64,000 nucleotides of DNA from an endosymbiont of Bathymodiolus septemdierum str. Myojin knoll (GTDB taxonomy: Bacteria > Pseudomonadota > Gammaproteobacteria > PS1 > Pseudothioglobaceae), in contig NZ_AP013042.1 of assembly GCF_001547755.1 (NCBI RefSeq), forward strand, positions 186,001 to 250,000. The letters are read 5' to 3'. The notes under the pieces are model-generated. The model did no database searches, had not been told where the DNA came from, and saw only the letters and a list, made by a program, of their open reading frames with translations. A program made the translations under genes and the position numbers. This document shows positions 17,872 to 27,038 of this stretch, in pieces (the stretch's first letter is position 1; each line of letters starts with the position of its first letter).

Positions 17872-19066
17872 TTTACCTTTTTTATGGCAGACCGTTGTCG
17901 TTGTATTAACAGTTGCGGGGTTATTGTATTTACTATTTTTAGGTATTACGATTTACTTTGACAAAAAGCCAGTTGCGCACGAGGTTATCTGGGATGAAAA
18001 TTTAGAAGAAGGACAAGCTCCCGTTCCCTCTTGGTGGTTTTGGTCAGGTATTGCTGCTGCGATTTTTGCTTTATTGTATATGGCTTTCTATCCGAGTTTT
18101 GGTAATTACAAAGGCTTATTTGAGAATGCACTTAATGTTGAGCGTTATGCCGAAAGTAAAGCAAGTATTGATCATGATTATTACAGAGAACTTGAAGCAT
18201 TGAAGCAAGAAGATATAGCAACTTTGCAATCTAATGACGATGCAATGAAACTGGCAAAAAATACCTTTGCCCAAAATTGTGCTGTTTGTCATACCAGTAA
18301 TGCCAAAGGTCAAACCAATTTTCCCAACTTAACCGACCATGCTTGGATTTGGGGTGGCTCATCTAATCAAATTACTCGTAGTATTGCTTTTGGCAGGAAA
18401 GCACTAATGCCACCTTGGGGTTCAGCTTTAGGTGAAGAGGGGGTAGATAATGTTGCCCGATATGTGAAGAGTATTGCTGATAATACTTACAATGAGGGTG
18501 ACCATGCCGCTGGAAAAGCAATTTTTCAACAATCCTGCGTTGGTTGTCATGGTGCTAATTTACAAGGAAACCCAGCATTGGGTGCGCCTAACTTAGGTGA
18601 TAGCGCTTGGATTTATGGCGGTGATTTAGACAGAATTAAGCAAACAATTAAATTCGGTAGAAACGGCGTTATGCCAGCACATAAAGACCGATTGACGCCA
18701 CTACAAATAAAGTTATTAGTGGCATGGTTAAGTCGTAATAAAGAAGATAGCACGCCTTCACCAGCGTCAACAGTAACAAAAAAAGTTTCAGCAGCGCCAG
18801 TAGTGGTAGAAAAGATAGCAAATTCAACAGATCAAGTAGATGGTAAAGCGGCATATGCAGCTGGTGGTTGCGCCGCCTGTCACGGCGCTGCTGGCAAATC
18901 ATCGGTTCCAATTTATCCAAAGTTGGCAGGTCAAAAATCCGCTTATATCGTTAAACAACTAAAAGACTTTCAATCTGGCGCACGCAAAGATCCAACCATG
19001 AGTGCAATGGCGGCAATGGCAGCTGGCAAAGAACAAGCAATTGCTGATTGGTTAGCCACACAATAA
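17864..19066 (+). CDS. ccoP: cbb3-type cytochrome c oxidase subunit III with an extra third cytochrome c domain
   Basis: CcoP normally has about 300 residues and two haems. This one has 400 residues and three motifs: CAVCH (about 139), CVGCH (about 225) and CAACH (about 336). Two N-terminal helices (about 7-27, 55-75) precede the haem domains. The third domain follows a low-complexity linker rich in Ser, Ala, Pro and Val (about 288-320) and resembles a class I cytochrome c (c553/c4-like), with [19 protein letters not shown]. The fused domain probably acts as a built-in electron donor. A strong terminator follows. Confidence 0.93.
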   Translation: MANLPFLWQTVVVVLTVAGLLYLLFLGITIYFDKKPVAHEVIWDENLEEGQAPVPSWWFWSGIAAAIFALLYMAFYPSFGNYKGLFENALNVERYAESKASIDHDYYRELEALKQEDIATLQSNDDAMKLAKNTFAQNCAVCHTSNAKGQTNFPNLTDHAWIWGGSSNQITRSIAFGRKALMPPWGSALGEEGVDNVARYVKSIADNTYNEGDHAAGKAIFQQSCVGCHGANLQGNPALGAPNLGDSAWIYGGDLDRIKQTIKFGRNGVMPAHKDRLTPLQIKLLVAWLSRNKEDSTPSPASTVTKKVSAAPVVVEKIANSTDQVDGKAAYAAGGCAACHGAAGKSSVPIYPKLAGQKSAYIVKQLKDFQSGARKDPTMSAMAAMAAGKEQAIADWLATQ

Positions 19067-19085
19067 TTCTCGACAGAGAACAAAT

Positions 19086-19115
19086 AAAAAAAACACCTTT
19101 CGAGGTGTTTTTTTT
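19086..19115 (+). terminator. Rho-independent terminator after ccoP
   Basis: Stem A-run-CACCT / AGGTG-T-run closed by a TTCG tetraloop, followed by eight T. It lies 20 bases past the ccoP stop and ends the oxidase unit. Confidence 0.95.
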
Positions 19116-19140
19116 ATTTATACAAAGGTTTTTTAATAAT

Positions 19141-19617
19141 ATGAATACAATCAATATTTGCATAAATACGAACAAAGAGTATAACTTGAGAACTATACTT
19201 TTCAAAGGCCTTAAGTTATTCTTTTGGATAGCGCTATTAAGTTTCAGCCCTTCAAGTATGGCTGATAAGACGCAGGCTTCACAAGAATCTGCCAAAGCGC
19301 AATATATTCAAGCCATTGCTTATTACGATAAGAAAGATAAGAGACAGGCGCTTATTTGGCTTAAGAAATCAGCCGAACAAGGTTATGTTGAGGCGCAGTT
19401 TTTATATGCAAATAAGTTACCTTTTGAGCGCGCTATTAAATGGTACGAAAAATCAGCCAAACAAGGGTATATCAGAGCACAATATATGCTAGGATTGATT
19501 TATTTTACTGGTAGTTATACACAAGCAAAAAAGTGGACGCAAAGGGCCTATGAGAGCAAGGACTCTGCCATGAAAAATAATATGGAATCTTTATGGAAGG
19601 CGTATAAAGATCGTTAA
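19141..19617 (+). CDS. Exported Sel1-repeat protein
   Basis: A signal peptide is predicted from the charged start and hydrophobic segment (FFWIALLSFSPSSMAD, cut near residue 43). Two to three Sel1/TPR-like units follow (ALIWLKKSAEQGYVEAQFLY, AIKWYEKSAKQGYIRAQYML), typical of protein-protein scaffolds. The longer upstream frame runs through the ccoP terminator, so ATG 19141 with an AAAGG site upstream is preferred. A decayed ArsR gene follows four bases later. Specific partner unknown. Confidence 0.82.
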   Translation: MNTINICINTNKEYNLRTILFKGLKLFFWIALLSFSPSSMADKTQASQESAKAQYIQAIAYYDKKDKRQALIWLKKSAEQGYVEAQFLYANKLPFERAIKWYEKSAKQGYIRAQYMLGLIYFTGSYTQAKKWTQRAYESKDSAMKNNMESLWKAYKDR

Positions 19618-19620
19618 AAA

Positions 19621-19925
19621 ATGAATGACATAGGATTACCAAGTAAAGATGAGGATGTAGAAAAGGCAGCTAAGGCGCTAAAAGCGATGACACACCCATT
19701 GCGCTTAAAGATTTTGTGTATATTAAAGAATAATTTGAAATCAGGAAACAAGCTGAGTCCTCGCAATCCAATGTTTCCCAGCATATTGATATTCTTAGAT
19801 CTAAAAATATTATTGAATCACGACGCGAAGGTAATAAAATATTGTGTAAAGTAAAAGATGAAAAAGTTTTGGCGCTAATCACCAATATACAAGCAACTTT
19901 TTGCGTTAAAAATAGTATAACTTGA
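19621..19925 (+). pseudogene. ArsR-family transcriptional regulator, frameshifted
   Basis: The frame opens as a typical ArsR repressor (AAKALKAMTHPLRLKILCIL) but leaves the family pattern after about residue 38. The rest of the winged helix is in another frame: SSQSNVSQHIDILRSKNIIE, REGNKILCKVKDEKVLALI, to a stop at 19923-19925. Between the two parts the sequence is also shorter than the family norm, so a small deletion as well as a frameshift is likely near 19735-19765. As written it would make a 77-residue peptide without a recognition helix. Confidence 0.8.
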
Positions 19926-19970
19926 ATAAAAATTATATTAGAATATCATTGTTTTCTAATATAATTTGTG

Positions 19971-19976
19971 TATAAT
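19971..19976 (+). promoter_or_regulatory. -10 box upstream of the secreted repeat-protein gene
   Basis: TATAAT in TGTGTATAATGC, the same 12-mer as upstream of the adhesin gene. A second partial -10 (ATATAAT at about 19959-19965) lies just before it. The transcript would have a leader of about 70 bases before ATG 20055, with a GGGAG ribosome-binding site. Confidence 0.55.
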
Positions 19977-20054
19977 GCGCATTTGTCAAGAAGGATATTT
20001 GGCGCAAACAAGGTGTATCAATAATGATGCATTAAAATTATTTGGGAGAATAAA

Positions 20055-20567
20055 ATGAAAAAAATTATCGCAATCACTGCTTTAGTGGCAGCTACTTCAG
20101 CTTCGGCTTTCTTTAACAATGGTTCTAACGGCAACAACTGGGATCCAATGAACGGTTCTAGTAACTGGGATCCAATGAACGGTTCTAGTAACTGGGGTCC
20201 AATGAACTCTGGTTCAAATTTTGGTCCTATGAATGGTGGTTCAAACTGGGGTCCTTTTAACGGTGGCAACAACTGGGGTCCTTTTAATGGTGGCTCAAAT
20301 GCTGGTCCTTTCAGCGGCTCTAATAACTGGGGTCCTTTCAAAGGCGGCAATAACTGGTTGAATGATACTGACTTCGGTATGAATTTCGATACTAAGAATA
20401 AGAACGACGCTCAAGCTGCTGGCATTGCTGATGCAACTGCTAAAGGTGCTGCTGATGCATTCGCTAAAGGTCAAGCTGACGGTTTTGCTAAGGCACAAGC
20501 AGATGCATACGCTAAAGGCTACGCTGATGCAATGGCTAAGGCTAAGGCAACAAACAATACTAAGTAA
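20055..20567 (+). CDS. Secreted NWGPxNGG-repeat protein, possible sulfur-globule envelope protein
   Basis: A clear signal peptide (MKKIIAITALVAATSASA, cut near residue 18). Residues about 25-100 are about ten units of the type NNWGPFNGG / SNWGPMNG / NNWDPMNG. Residues about 115-165 are a second repeat of the type 'AKGQADGFAKAQADAYAKG', rich in Ala, Lys and Asp and probably helical. Gly/Asn/aromatic repeats after a signal peptide resemble sulfur-globule envelope proteins of sulfur oxidisers, which fits the host type, but I cannot prove homology. It has its own promoter, good ribosome-binding site and strong terminator, as expected for an abundant protein. Confidence 0.75.
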   Translation: MKKIIAITALVAATSASAFFNNGSNGNNWDPMNGSSNWDPMNGSSNWGPMNSGSNFGPMNGGSNWGPFNGGNNWGPFNGGSNAGPFSGSNNWGPFKGGNNWLNDTDFGMNFDTKNKNDAQAAGIADATAKGAADAFAKGQADGFAKAQADAYAKGYADAMAKAKATNNTK

Positions 20568-20589
20568 CTCTTAAAGTATTGTTCAAAGA

Positions 20590-20614
20590 AACCACCCTGC
20601 GGGGTGGTTTTTTT
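20590..20614 (+). terminator. Rho-independent terminator after the repeat-protein gene
   Basis: AACCACCC-TGCG-GGGTGGTT followed by a T-run; it lies about 23 bases past the stop codon. It ends transcription toward the convergent gene at 20641. Confidence 0.95.
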
Positions 20615-20640
20615 ATGGGTAAAGCAATTGGATAAGACTT

Positions 20641-21066
20641 TTAGTAGTCATTATCAGATTGATACTTCTTTTCTGTATATTTCAATACACCTGCAGCAAC
20701 CGCTAGAACTAAAATCGCAGATACCATCACAATAATGTTAAGCTTATCATGTGATACTAAAGATTTCATATCGATAACCAGGAAACGCGTAATCGCTGTT
20801 ATGGCAATAAATATTAGGAAAACAACGGGCATTTTATGGGTTTTAAAATAAATACCTGTCATCGCCCCTAATTCCAAATAAATAAATAAAAGTAAAATAT
20901 CTTTAAGTGTGGCAAAGCCCATCTCATGCTGCATAATAATTAAGTATTCGTGGACAGACGACCAAACAATAGTGCCACCAATCACAAACAAACCAATAAT
21001 ATGAAACAATTCAATCAGCGCATCACCAAATTGGTCAATTTTCTTTTTTGTCGTTGTGCTTAGCAT
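20641..21066 (-). CDS. PsiE-family (phosphate-starvation-inducible E) membrane protein
   Basis: A 141-residue protein with four hydrophobic helices (about 15-40, 50-75, 78-98, 105-130) and the PsiE-like layout, with EYLIIMQHEMGFATLKDILLL in the first loop. The function of PsiE is not settled. The GGGAG site before the ATG is good. It stands alone between two convergent or divergent neighbours. Confidence 0.75.
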   Translation of the reverse strand: MLSTTTKKKIDQFGDALIELFHIIGLFVIGGTIVWSSVHEYLIIMQHEMGFATLKDILLLFIYLELGAMTGIYFKTHKMPVVFLIFIAITAITRFLVIDMKSLVSHDKLNIIVMVSAILVLAVAAGVLKYTEKKYQSDNDY

Positions 21067-21118
21067 ATTACATCTCCCTTTTTTATTAAATGTTAATTGT
21101 AACTTATAAATATTAAAT

Positions 21119-21670
21119 CTAATACCATTTAATAGAACAACCTATTGACGGGATTTGTTGTTTTGGACCTTTACCAGTTGTCGCTACTTGGCGCATTGCT
21201 TCAAATAAATCACGCTTAACATCCGCCTCCGCAGATTCTTTACCAGAGGCATCAAGTCGTCCGCGATATTGCAATTCCAAATTGCCGTTATAACCAAAGA
21301 AATCAGGTGTGCAAACAGCACCATAAGCCTTTGCCACTGCTTGCGTTTCGTCAATCAGATAAGGAAATGGAAAAGCCATTTGTTTGGCAATTTTTTGCAT
21401 ATTTTCAAAAGAATCGGCTTGGTATTCATTAGGATTGTTTGACATAATTGCCACTGCATTTACCCCCAATACCTTGAGTTCTTTGGTATCACGAATAATG
21501 CGGTCGATGATGGCTTTGACATACGGACAGTGGTTACAAATGAACATGATTAACAGTCCATTCTCGCCCTTGCAACTGTCCAAAGTATGTGTTTTTCCAT
21601 CTGTGCCTTTGAGATTGAAATCAATCGCTGGGGCGTTAAAATCGCAAATTGGGGTTTCTGTACTTACCAT
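21119..21670 (-). CDS. Thioredoxin-fold peroxiredoxin/AhpC-TSA-like protein
   Basis: A 183-residue redoxin-family protein with the motif ICNHCPYVKA (CxxC), typical of a widespread group of 'thioredoxin family' proteins, and the cis-proline region AVCTPDFFGY. No signal peptide is seen, so it is likely cytoplasmic. Its start overlaps the stop of tcdA by one base, and tcdA in turn abuts the TatD gene, forming a three-gene unit. Confidence 0.85.
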   Translation of the reverse strand: MVSTETPICDFNAPAIDFNLKGTDGKTHTLDSCKGENGLLIMFICNHCPYVKAIIDRIIRDTKELKVLGVNAVAIMSNNPNEYQADSFENMQKIAKQMAFPFPYLIDETQAVAKAYGAVCTPDFFGYNGNLELQYRGRLDASGKESAEADVKRDLFEAMRQVATTGKGPKQQIPSIGCSIKWY

Positions 21671-22413
21671 TAGTCCTCCTTGTTCATTAATGTTTGAATG
21701 ATATATCCTGCCATCATCAATCCGAAGATATTAGGCATATAAGAAATTGCACCATTCACTGCTCTTGGCCTTCCAGCGGGGGCGGTGTCGGTTGCTGTAA
21801 CTGCTTGATGGGGTAACGCTTTAATTGGCACTTCAACAGAATGCACCACTGGGAATTTCATTGAGGCACGAATGCGTCGTAATTGTTTACGCATTTCTCT
21901 CGCCAACGCACAATTCTCCGTTTTATCCATTCGTGAAATCTTAACCTTCGTTGGATCCAGTCGTCCTCCAGCCCCCATACTTGAAATAATCGGCATTCCA
22001 GATTGATTGCAACTGTCAATGAGTACCGTTTTGTAGGCAATTGCATCAATGCAATCTGCCACAAAATCCAAATCCTCTTCAACAGCAATTGCCTGAGCTT
22101 TCTCACGGTCAATAAATTCATTGCGCTTGTTAATAATTGTATCAGGATTAATGTCGTGTAATCTATCTGCCAACACATCAATTTTCATTTTTCCAAGGGT
22201 TGAATTCAATGCAACCAATTGTCTATTAAGGTCGGTTTTTTCAATAATATCAAAATCTACCAAAGTGAGGGTGCCAATTCCGGCACGACACAATGCTTCC
22301 GCACAAGCACCACCAACACCACCTAATCCTGCGATGAGAATGTGTGATTCTGCCAACTGCGCCAATCCGTATTGTCCGAGTAATATTTCTGTGCGTGCAC
22401 AACTTCCGCCCAT
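21670..22413 (-). CDS. tcdA: tRNA threonylcarbamoyladenosine dehydratase
   Basis: ThiF/MoeB/E1-like enzyme that cyclises t6A at position 37 of tRNA using ATP. The adenylate-binding glycine motif GLGGVGGACAEALCRAGIG and the following LVDFDIIEKTDLNRQ are intact. The 247-residue length is typical (formerly YgdL/CsdL). It lies between the TatD-family and redoxin genes with one-base overlaps. Confidence 0.93.
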   Translation of the reverse strand: MGGSCARTEILLGQYGLAQLAESHILIAGLGGVGGACAEALCRAGIGTLTLVDFDIIEKTDLNRQLVALNSTLGKMKIDVLADRLHDINPDTIINKRNEFIDREKAQAIAVEEDLDFVADCIDAIAYKTVLIDSCNQSGMPIISSMGAGGRLDPTKVKISRMDKTENCALAREMRKQLRRIRASMKFPVVHSVEVPIKALPHQAVTATDTAPAGRPRAVNGAISYMPNIFGLMMAGYIIQTLMNKED

Positions 22414-23087
22414 TATTGCAATCTAAAAAGTGAAATAGCGTTATTATCACATTGCTGGACCAATTTTTCCACCGAAATTTTCTTAAGTGCCGCAATTTCT
22501 TTCGCAACAATAGATAAATCTGCTGCATTTGGATGGTCGTCAGTTTCAATTAGTAAGGATTCTATCGGTAAATTTTTCACAATTTCTCGTAAACGGATAG
22601 ATTTTTGGTTGGTAATTTGCATGCCAAATCCTAAATAAAATCCCATTTTCACCAGGGTATTTGCCTGTTGTTCACTGCCCGAGAAGCCGTGAATTTCACC
22701 AACTACTTTAGGGTATTTCTTTAATAAAAAAATCACATCTTCGGTAGATTTCACTGCGTGAATAATAACAGGCAAGTCATATCGTTGTGCTAAGTCCAAT
22801 TGTGATGTGAAAAAATGTAGTTGCACCTTTTTATCAATATCTTGCGTGTAATCTAGTCCAAATTCTCCAATTGCAATTGGGTTATTACATTTAATATGGT
22901 ATTCCAAATCCTCTAAATCTCGCTGTTGATGATGCGCTACCATCCACGGATGAATCCCTAATGCAAAATAGGGATACATTTGCACGAGTGCCCAATTCTG
23001 ACTGCCGATACTTGGTACAATGGCAACTGCATTTTCGGCAATACCTGCGACTTCGTCAAAATCAAGATGTGCATGTGAATTAATCAT
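22413..23087 (-). CDS. TatD-family metal-dependent hydrolase
   Basis: TIM-barrel deoxyribonuclease-like hydrolase. Metal ligands fit the family: NSHAHLDF near the N-terminus, [10 protein letters not shown] (Glu), PVIIHAVKS (His), EIHGFSGS (His) and [10 protein letters not shown] (Asp). At 224 residues it is slightly shorter than the usual ~260. It is the first gene of the minus-strand unit and divergent from rplM. Confidence 0.88.
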   Translation of the reverse strand: MINSHAHLDFDEVAGIAENAVAIVPSIGSQNWALVQMYPYFALGIHPWMVAHHQQRDLEDLEYHIKCNNPIAIGEFGLDYTQDIDKKVQLHFFTSQLDLAQRYDLPVIIHAVKSTEDVIFLLKKYPKVVGEIHGFSGSEQQANTLVKMGFYLGFGMQITNQKSIRLREIVKNLPIESLLIETDDHPNAADLSIVAKEIAALKKISVEKLVQQCDNNAISLFRLQ

Positions 23088-23177
23088 CTTGACTATGATA
23101 CTTTATTTACAGATAATCAACATTTAAGTTTAAAAATGATTATAATAGTCCGATTATTTTGTACGAACTATAGATTT

Positions 23178-23606
23178 ATGAAAACATTTAGCGCCAAAGC
23201 ACATGAAGTAAAAAGAGATTGGTTATTGATTGATGCCGATGGCAAAACATTAGGTCGTTTGGCAACGCAAGTTGCATCTCGCCTTCGTGGCAAGCACAAG
23301 CCTGAGTTTACACCACATACAGATACTGGCGATTACATCGTGATTATCAATGCGGAAAAAGTGACAGTGACAGGTAACAAATTTGATGACAAAACTTACT
23401 ATCACCATACAGGCTATGTTGGTAATTTAAAGTCAATCAAATTTAAAGATTTACAAGCAAAAAAACCTGAAGAAATCATCAACAAAGCCGTTAGAGGTAT
23501 GTTGCCAAAAGGCCCTTTAGGTAGAGATATGTTCAGAAAAATGAAAGTATTTGTGGGTAGCGAGCACACGCATGGTGCACAGCAGCCACAACTTTTAGAG
23601 ATTTAA
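23178..23606 (+). CDS. rplM: 50S ribosomal protein L13
   Basis: Universal large-subunit protein: [56 protein letters not shown] longer frame opens at 23136, but MKTFSAK at 23178 is the family start (142 residues). A -10-like TATAAT lies at about 23141-23146, inside the longer frame, which supports the inner start. rpsI follows 20 bases later. Confidence 0.97.
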   Translation: MKTFSAKAHEVKRDWLLIDADGKTLGRLATQVASRLRGKHKPEFTPHTDTGDYIVIINAEKVTVTGNKFDDKTYYHHTGYVGNLKSIKFKDLQAKKPEEIINKAVRGMLPKGPLGRDMFRKMKVFVGSEHTHGAQQPQLLEI

Positions 23607-23626
23607 TTTTAAGGTAAACAATTATT

Positions 23627-24022
23627 ATGGCAAAGACAGAAATATTTTACGCAACAGGCAGAAGAAAGACTTCAGTAGCTCGTGTTTATATGACAAAAGG
23701 TAAAGGTGTATTTACCGTTAATAAACGCCCAATGGGTGAATATTTTGGACGCGAAACTTCTTCAATGATTATTAATCAACCGTTAGACACTGTTGAGATG
23801 CGTGATAAGTTTGACTTCAACATCATCGTTAAAGGTGGTGGCGACACTGGTCAAGCGGGTGCAATTCGTTTAGGCGTTACCCGTGCATTGATGGAATACG
23901 ACAACAACCTAAGACCTGACTTGCGTAAGGCAGGTTTTGTTACGCGTGATGCAAGAATTGTAGAGCGTAAGAAAGTCGGTCATAAGAAAGCGCGTAAGAG
24001 CGAGCAGTACTCAAAGCGTTAA
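23627..24022 (+). CDS. rpsI: 30S ribosomal protein S9
   Basis: Universal small-subunit protein: [34 protein letters not shown] and the basic C-terminal tail [12 protein letters not shown] that reaches the ribosomal P-site tRNA. Length (131) is normal; rplM-rpsI is the conserved operon order. A terminator follows. Confidence 0.97.
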   Translation: MAKTEIFYATGRRKTSVARVYMTKGKGVFTVNKRPMGEYFGRETSSMIINQPLDTVEMRDKFDFNIIVKGGGDTGQAGAIRLGVTRALMEYDNNLRPDLRKAGFVTRDARIVERKKVGHKKARKSEQYSKR

Positions 24023-24041
24023 TCTTAGTTCAAATTATTAT

Positions 24042-24072
24042 AAAAAAACCCGCAAACTTTGCGGGTTTTTTA
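24042..24072 (+). terminator. Rho-independent terminator after rpsI
   Basis: ACCCGCAAA / TTTGCGGGT stem around one base, A-run before and T-run after. It lies about 20 bases past the rpsI stop and may serve the convergent bax-like gene as well. Confidence 0.95.
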
Positions 24073-24092
24073 TTGCCTGTCTTTCAAAGTAA

Positions 24093-24806
24093 TTAGTCAA
24101 AGCGTGTTAGGTTATTTTGCCTAATGACACTTTGTATTAATTCAATATACTCATAGCCAACCGCTGAATATTTATCCAATCCTTCGGCAAGGCTTCTACC
24201 TGTGAGTTTTAGATTGTGTTTGCGTTTATGGAATCTAATTTGTCGGAGTAATTGATAGTGATGACTGCGATTAAGGTTAAGCATATAATATTCAATAGAT
24301 TTATGCGTGGAAGCAAAATTCATTATTTCGTGTTTGGCGCCTTCGTTACGATTTTTAGGTACGATTCCACAGCCCTTGGTAAAGCACCAAATGCCAAAAT
24401 AATTATTCCAATACTTGGAGAATCTAGACCTGCCCCAATTAGATTCAATCGCCGCCTGTGCTAAAACCAAAGAAGTAGGGATAGTATCCACTCTCTCTAA
24501 TAAGGTGGTTTTATCTATTTTTTTAAGGTGATATTTCTTGGCTATTTTTTTCAACTGCGATTGACCGAGGCGATTATTTTTAATCAAAGAGCGGACGGTG
24601 TTAATTTTTTGATTTTCTTTTTCCACCATCGGTAGTAAATAATTAAAAAATGCAATTTTCATTCGTTTAACATCTTTATTTTCTGAAAAATTAGGTGTAT
24701 TAAGTGAGTTGATTAAGGAAGTAATACGCCAAGTGCCACTTGCCTGAGTTGTTATAGTAGCAGTGACAACGAGTGCTAATAAAATTTTTTTAACAGGATT
24801 ATCCAT
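24093..24806 (-). CDS. Bax-like glucosaminidase-domain protein
   Basis: Exported peptidoglycan-hydrolase-type protein. A signal peptide (KKILLALVVTATITTQASG) is followed by a Bax/glucosaminidase domain with VLAQAAIESNWGRSRF (the conserved Glu), NNYFGIWCF and YSAVGYEYIELIQSVI. The frame continues upstream to 24935 in the neighbouring gene, but MDNPVKKILL at 24806 gives the signal peptide. It is downstream of a phosphatase gene with a 13-base gap. Confidence 0.87.
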   Translation of the reverse strand: MDNPVKKILLALVVTATITTQASGTWRITSLINSLNTPNFSENKDVKRMKIAFFNYLLPMVEKENQKINTVRSLIKNNRLGQSQLKKIAKKYHLKKIDKTTLLERVDTIPTSLVLAQAAIESNWGRSRFSKYWNNYFGIWCFTKGCGIVPKNRNEGAKHEIMNFASTHKSIEYYMLNLNRSHHYQLLRQIRFHKRKHNLKLTGRSLAEGLDKYSAVGYEYIELIQSVIRQNNLTRFD

Positions 24807-24819
24807 AGAAGACCTTTTT

Positions 24820-25350
24820 TTATAATTCAAATCGTTCACAAGATGCGGAAATGACTTCCATTGTAAACATTTTTTCAATCGGCAGATTGAGTAAATGTGA
24901 TTTAATGATTCTGATAACGCCTGCATGGGCAACAATTAAAACAGACTGTTTTTTTCTTGTTTGCGTTATTTGCGTAAAAGTTGACAACACTCGCTCTTGA
25001 AAATCAAACAAATTTTCCGCACCCGGCGGAGCGTTATTAATAGGGTCGTATTTGAACATATCAACGATTTCCTGCCCAATGTCTTTGACGCTTTTTCCTT
25101 GCCAATCGCCGAACCCTAATTCTTTCAAACCCTCAAAAACTTGCATTTTAGTATTCTGTGTTTGTGATAAATTCTGAGCAAATGCTTGACAACGAATCAT
25201 TGGAGAAGTGGCAATAAAGTCCCAGCGTTTGCCATTTGTGGATGCCTGCATTTGTTGCCAGCCTTTTGCTGTTAACGAATCATCAACTTTATTACCACGA
25301 TATAAGCGACCACCTTCGGGTTCTCCGTGCCTTAACAGGTCAAGCGTCAT
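24820..25350 (-). CDS. Histidine phosphatase family protein (phosphoglycerate-mutase-like)
   Basis: A 176-residue member of the branch-1 histidine phosphatases: LDLLRHGEPEGG supplies the phospho-histidine, with GLKELGFGDWQG and VAHAGVIRII (second His). The substrate is unclear; CobC-type alpha-ribazole phosphatase has a similar layout, but no cobalamin genes are nearby. Its start overlaps the gpsA stop by four bases. Confidence 0.85.
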   Translation of the reverse strand: MTLDLLRHGEPEGGRLYRGNKVDDSLTAKGWQQMQASTNGKRWDFIATSPMIRCQAFAQNLSQTQNTKMQVFEGLKELGFGDWQGKSVKDIGQEIVDMFKYDPINNAPPGAENLFDFQERVLSTFTQITQTRKKQSVLIVAHAGVIRIIKSHLLNLPIEKMFTMEVISASCERFEL

Positions 25351-26318
25351 TCTTGAATTCTAACTCTTGACATTAAATGACCAACTGCTTGATTTGGCGT
25401 TACTTGCCCATCAATCACTTGTTTTACTTGTTCGCAAATCGGCATTTCAACTTTGTTGTCTTTGGCAATGGACAAAACCAACGCTAAAGTATTCACCCCT
25501 TCAACCGTTGCATCGACATTTTTTAATGCCTGTTTAGTCCCACAGCCAGCCGCTAGTTCTTTGCCAAATCGACGATTTCTCGACAGGTCATCAGAGCAAG
25601 TCAGCACTAAATCGCCTAATCCTGACAAACCATTAAAGGTAGACGGGGTTGCACCTAATGCCACTCCTAAACGAATCATTTCAGCCAAACCCCGTGTAAT
25701 CAAAGCTGCCTGCGTATTGGCGCCATAGCCCAGCCCTGAGGCGATACCCGCTGCAATTGCCAAAATGTTTTTAACCGAGCCACCGACTTCCACGCCAATG
25801 ACATCATCATTGGTGTAGGCTCTCAGTGCATCAGTATCAAAGGCTTGCGACCAGTAATTTTGCATTGCCATGTCTTTTGAGGCAACAACCAGTGCTGTTG
25901 GTTTGCGATTGGCAACTTCCAATGCAAAACTAGGGCCGGAAATCACACAAGCCGAATAATCAGCCAAAATAGATTCAAAACTTTCGTGTAAAAAGCATTG
26001 CGCATCTGTGTCAAAACCTTTGGTAACCCAAGCAATTGGTTGTTTGTTTAAAAAAGGCTTAATGGCTTTGAGCGTTGTAGAAAAACCATAACTCGGCACA
26101 GCGATTAAAATGCTTTCAGAGTGTCGAATCTTAGACAAATCAAAAGTTAGCATGACATTGTCAGCATAATTGACAGATAGAGCGGGGTGTTGCGGTTGAA
26201 AACACTCAGATTCTTCTTGAGTATGCGTATGCAAATAAATGCTATCAAAGTTATCAGCCAGTGCAATAGACAGCGCACTACCCCAAGCGCCTGCACCAAT
26301 AATGGAGAGACTAGCCAT
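25347..26318 (-). CDS. gpsA: Glycerol-3-phosphate dehydrogenase [NAD(P)+]
   Basis: Makes sn-glycerol 3-phosphate for phospholipids. N-terminal Rossmann motif IIGAGAWGSALSIALA, catalytic Lys in EVGGSVKNILAIAAG, and GLSGLGDLVLTC in the C-terminal domain. Length (323) is normal. It overlaps grxC (upstream) by 8 bases and the phosphatase gene downstream by four. Confidence 0.95.
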   Translation of the reverse strand: MASLSIIGAGAWGSALSIALADNFDSIYLHTHTQEESECFQPQHPALSVNYADNVMLTFDLSKIRHSESILIAVPSYGFSTTLKAIKPFLNKQPIAWVTKGFDTDAQCFLHESFESILADYSACVISGPSFALEVANRKPTALVVASKDMAMQNYWSQAFDTDALRAYTNDDVIGVEVGGSVKNILAIAAGIASGLGYGANTQAALITRGLAEMIRLGVALGATPSTFNGLSGLGDLVLTCSDDLSRNRRFGKELAAGCGTKQALKNVDATVEGVNTLALVLSIAKDNKVEMPICEQVKQVIDGQVTPNQAVGHLMSRVRIQE

Positions 26319-26562
26319 TAAGAATATCGTCTAATTTACCCGACTGTTCTGCTGCAGATAATTCATCAAAGCCACCAATATGCGTACCGTTAATGAAAAT
26401 CTGTGGCACTGTATTTCTGCCTGTTGCTTCCATGACTTCATTCCAATCGTTTTGGTCTTTAACATAACGCTTTTTAAAAGCAATGCTTTTGCTTTCTAGT
26501 AATTGATAAGCCCTCTGACAAAATGGACAACTGTCTGAGCAATAGATGTAATTCTTATTCAT
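26311..26562 (-). CDS. grxC: Glutaredoxin 3
   Basis: An 83-residue dithiol glutaredoxin with active site SCPFCQRA and the glutathione-binding elements NTVPQIFINGTHIGG. Reduces disulfides with glutathione in the cytoplasm. Part of a minus-strand run with the rhodanese upstream and gpsA downstream. Confidence 0.93.
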   Translation of the reverse strand: MNKNYIYCSDSCPFCQRAYQLLESKSIAFKKRYVKDQNDWNEVMEATGRNTVPQIFINGTHIGGFDELSAAEQSGKLDDILNG

Positions 26563-26571
26563 AGTTATTTC

Positions 26572-27021
26572 CTATTTTTTCTTTTTCTTGTTTTTATTTA
26601 CTTTAGTGCTGATTGGTAGGTTAGCCTTTTTCCAGGCGTTAATACCACCTTTTAAACTATAGACATACTCAAATTCATGACGAGTCAACATCCCTGCAAC
26701 ATGGGCTGAACGCGCACCACTACGACAATACACCAAGATTTTTTTAGTTTTATCTATCTCGTTTAATTTATTTTTAACTTGCGCTAGTGGAATGTGTATA
26801 TCGTTCGCAATAAAACCCGACTTTCGTTCTTTTTCTTCGCGCACATCTAAGATGATTAAACCTTCTTCATCCATTAGCGTGGTCGCTTCAGTTGCTGTGA
26901 TTTCTTGGTATTTCCTTAATTTATCGGCAACAAGATTGCCAATGAATAAAGCGATTAAAACGACCAGTGTAATTGTGGTAAATATTTGGTCGTCATTCAA
27001 TAAAAATTCTAAAAGTTCCAT
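26572..27021 (-). CDS. Membrane-anchored rhodanese-like protein
   Basis: One N-terminal helix (about 13-33) anchors a single rhodanese domain with DVREEKERKSGFI and the active-site loop VYCRSGARSAH (Cys about residue 98). Ends in a lysine-rich tail. Such YibN-type proteins sit beside grxC and (elsewhere) secB/gpsA; here grxC and gpsA follow, as in that conserved cluster. It may take part in sulfane-sulfur transfer. Confidence 0.88.
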   Translation of the reverse strand: MELLEFLLNDDQIFTTITLVVLIALFIGNLVADKLRKYQEITATEATTLMDEEGLIILDVREEKERKSGFIANDIHIPLAQVKNKLNEIDKTKKILVYCRSGARSAHVAGMLTRHEFEYVYSLKGGINAWKKANLPISTKVNKNKKKKK

Positions 27022-27038
27022 AAGTATTTTTTCCTAAT

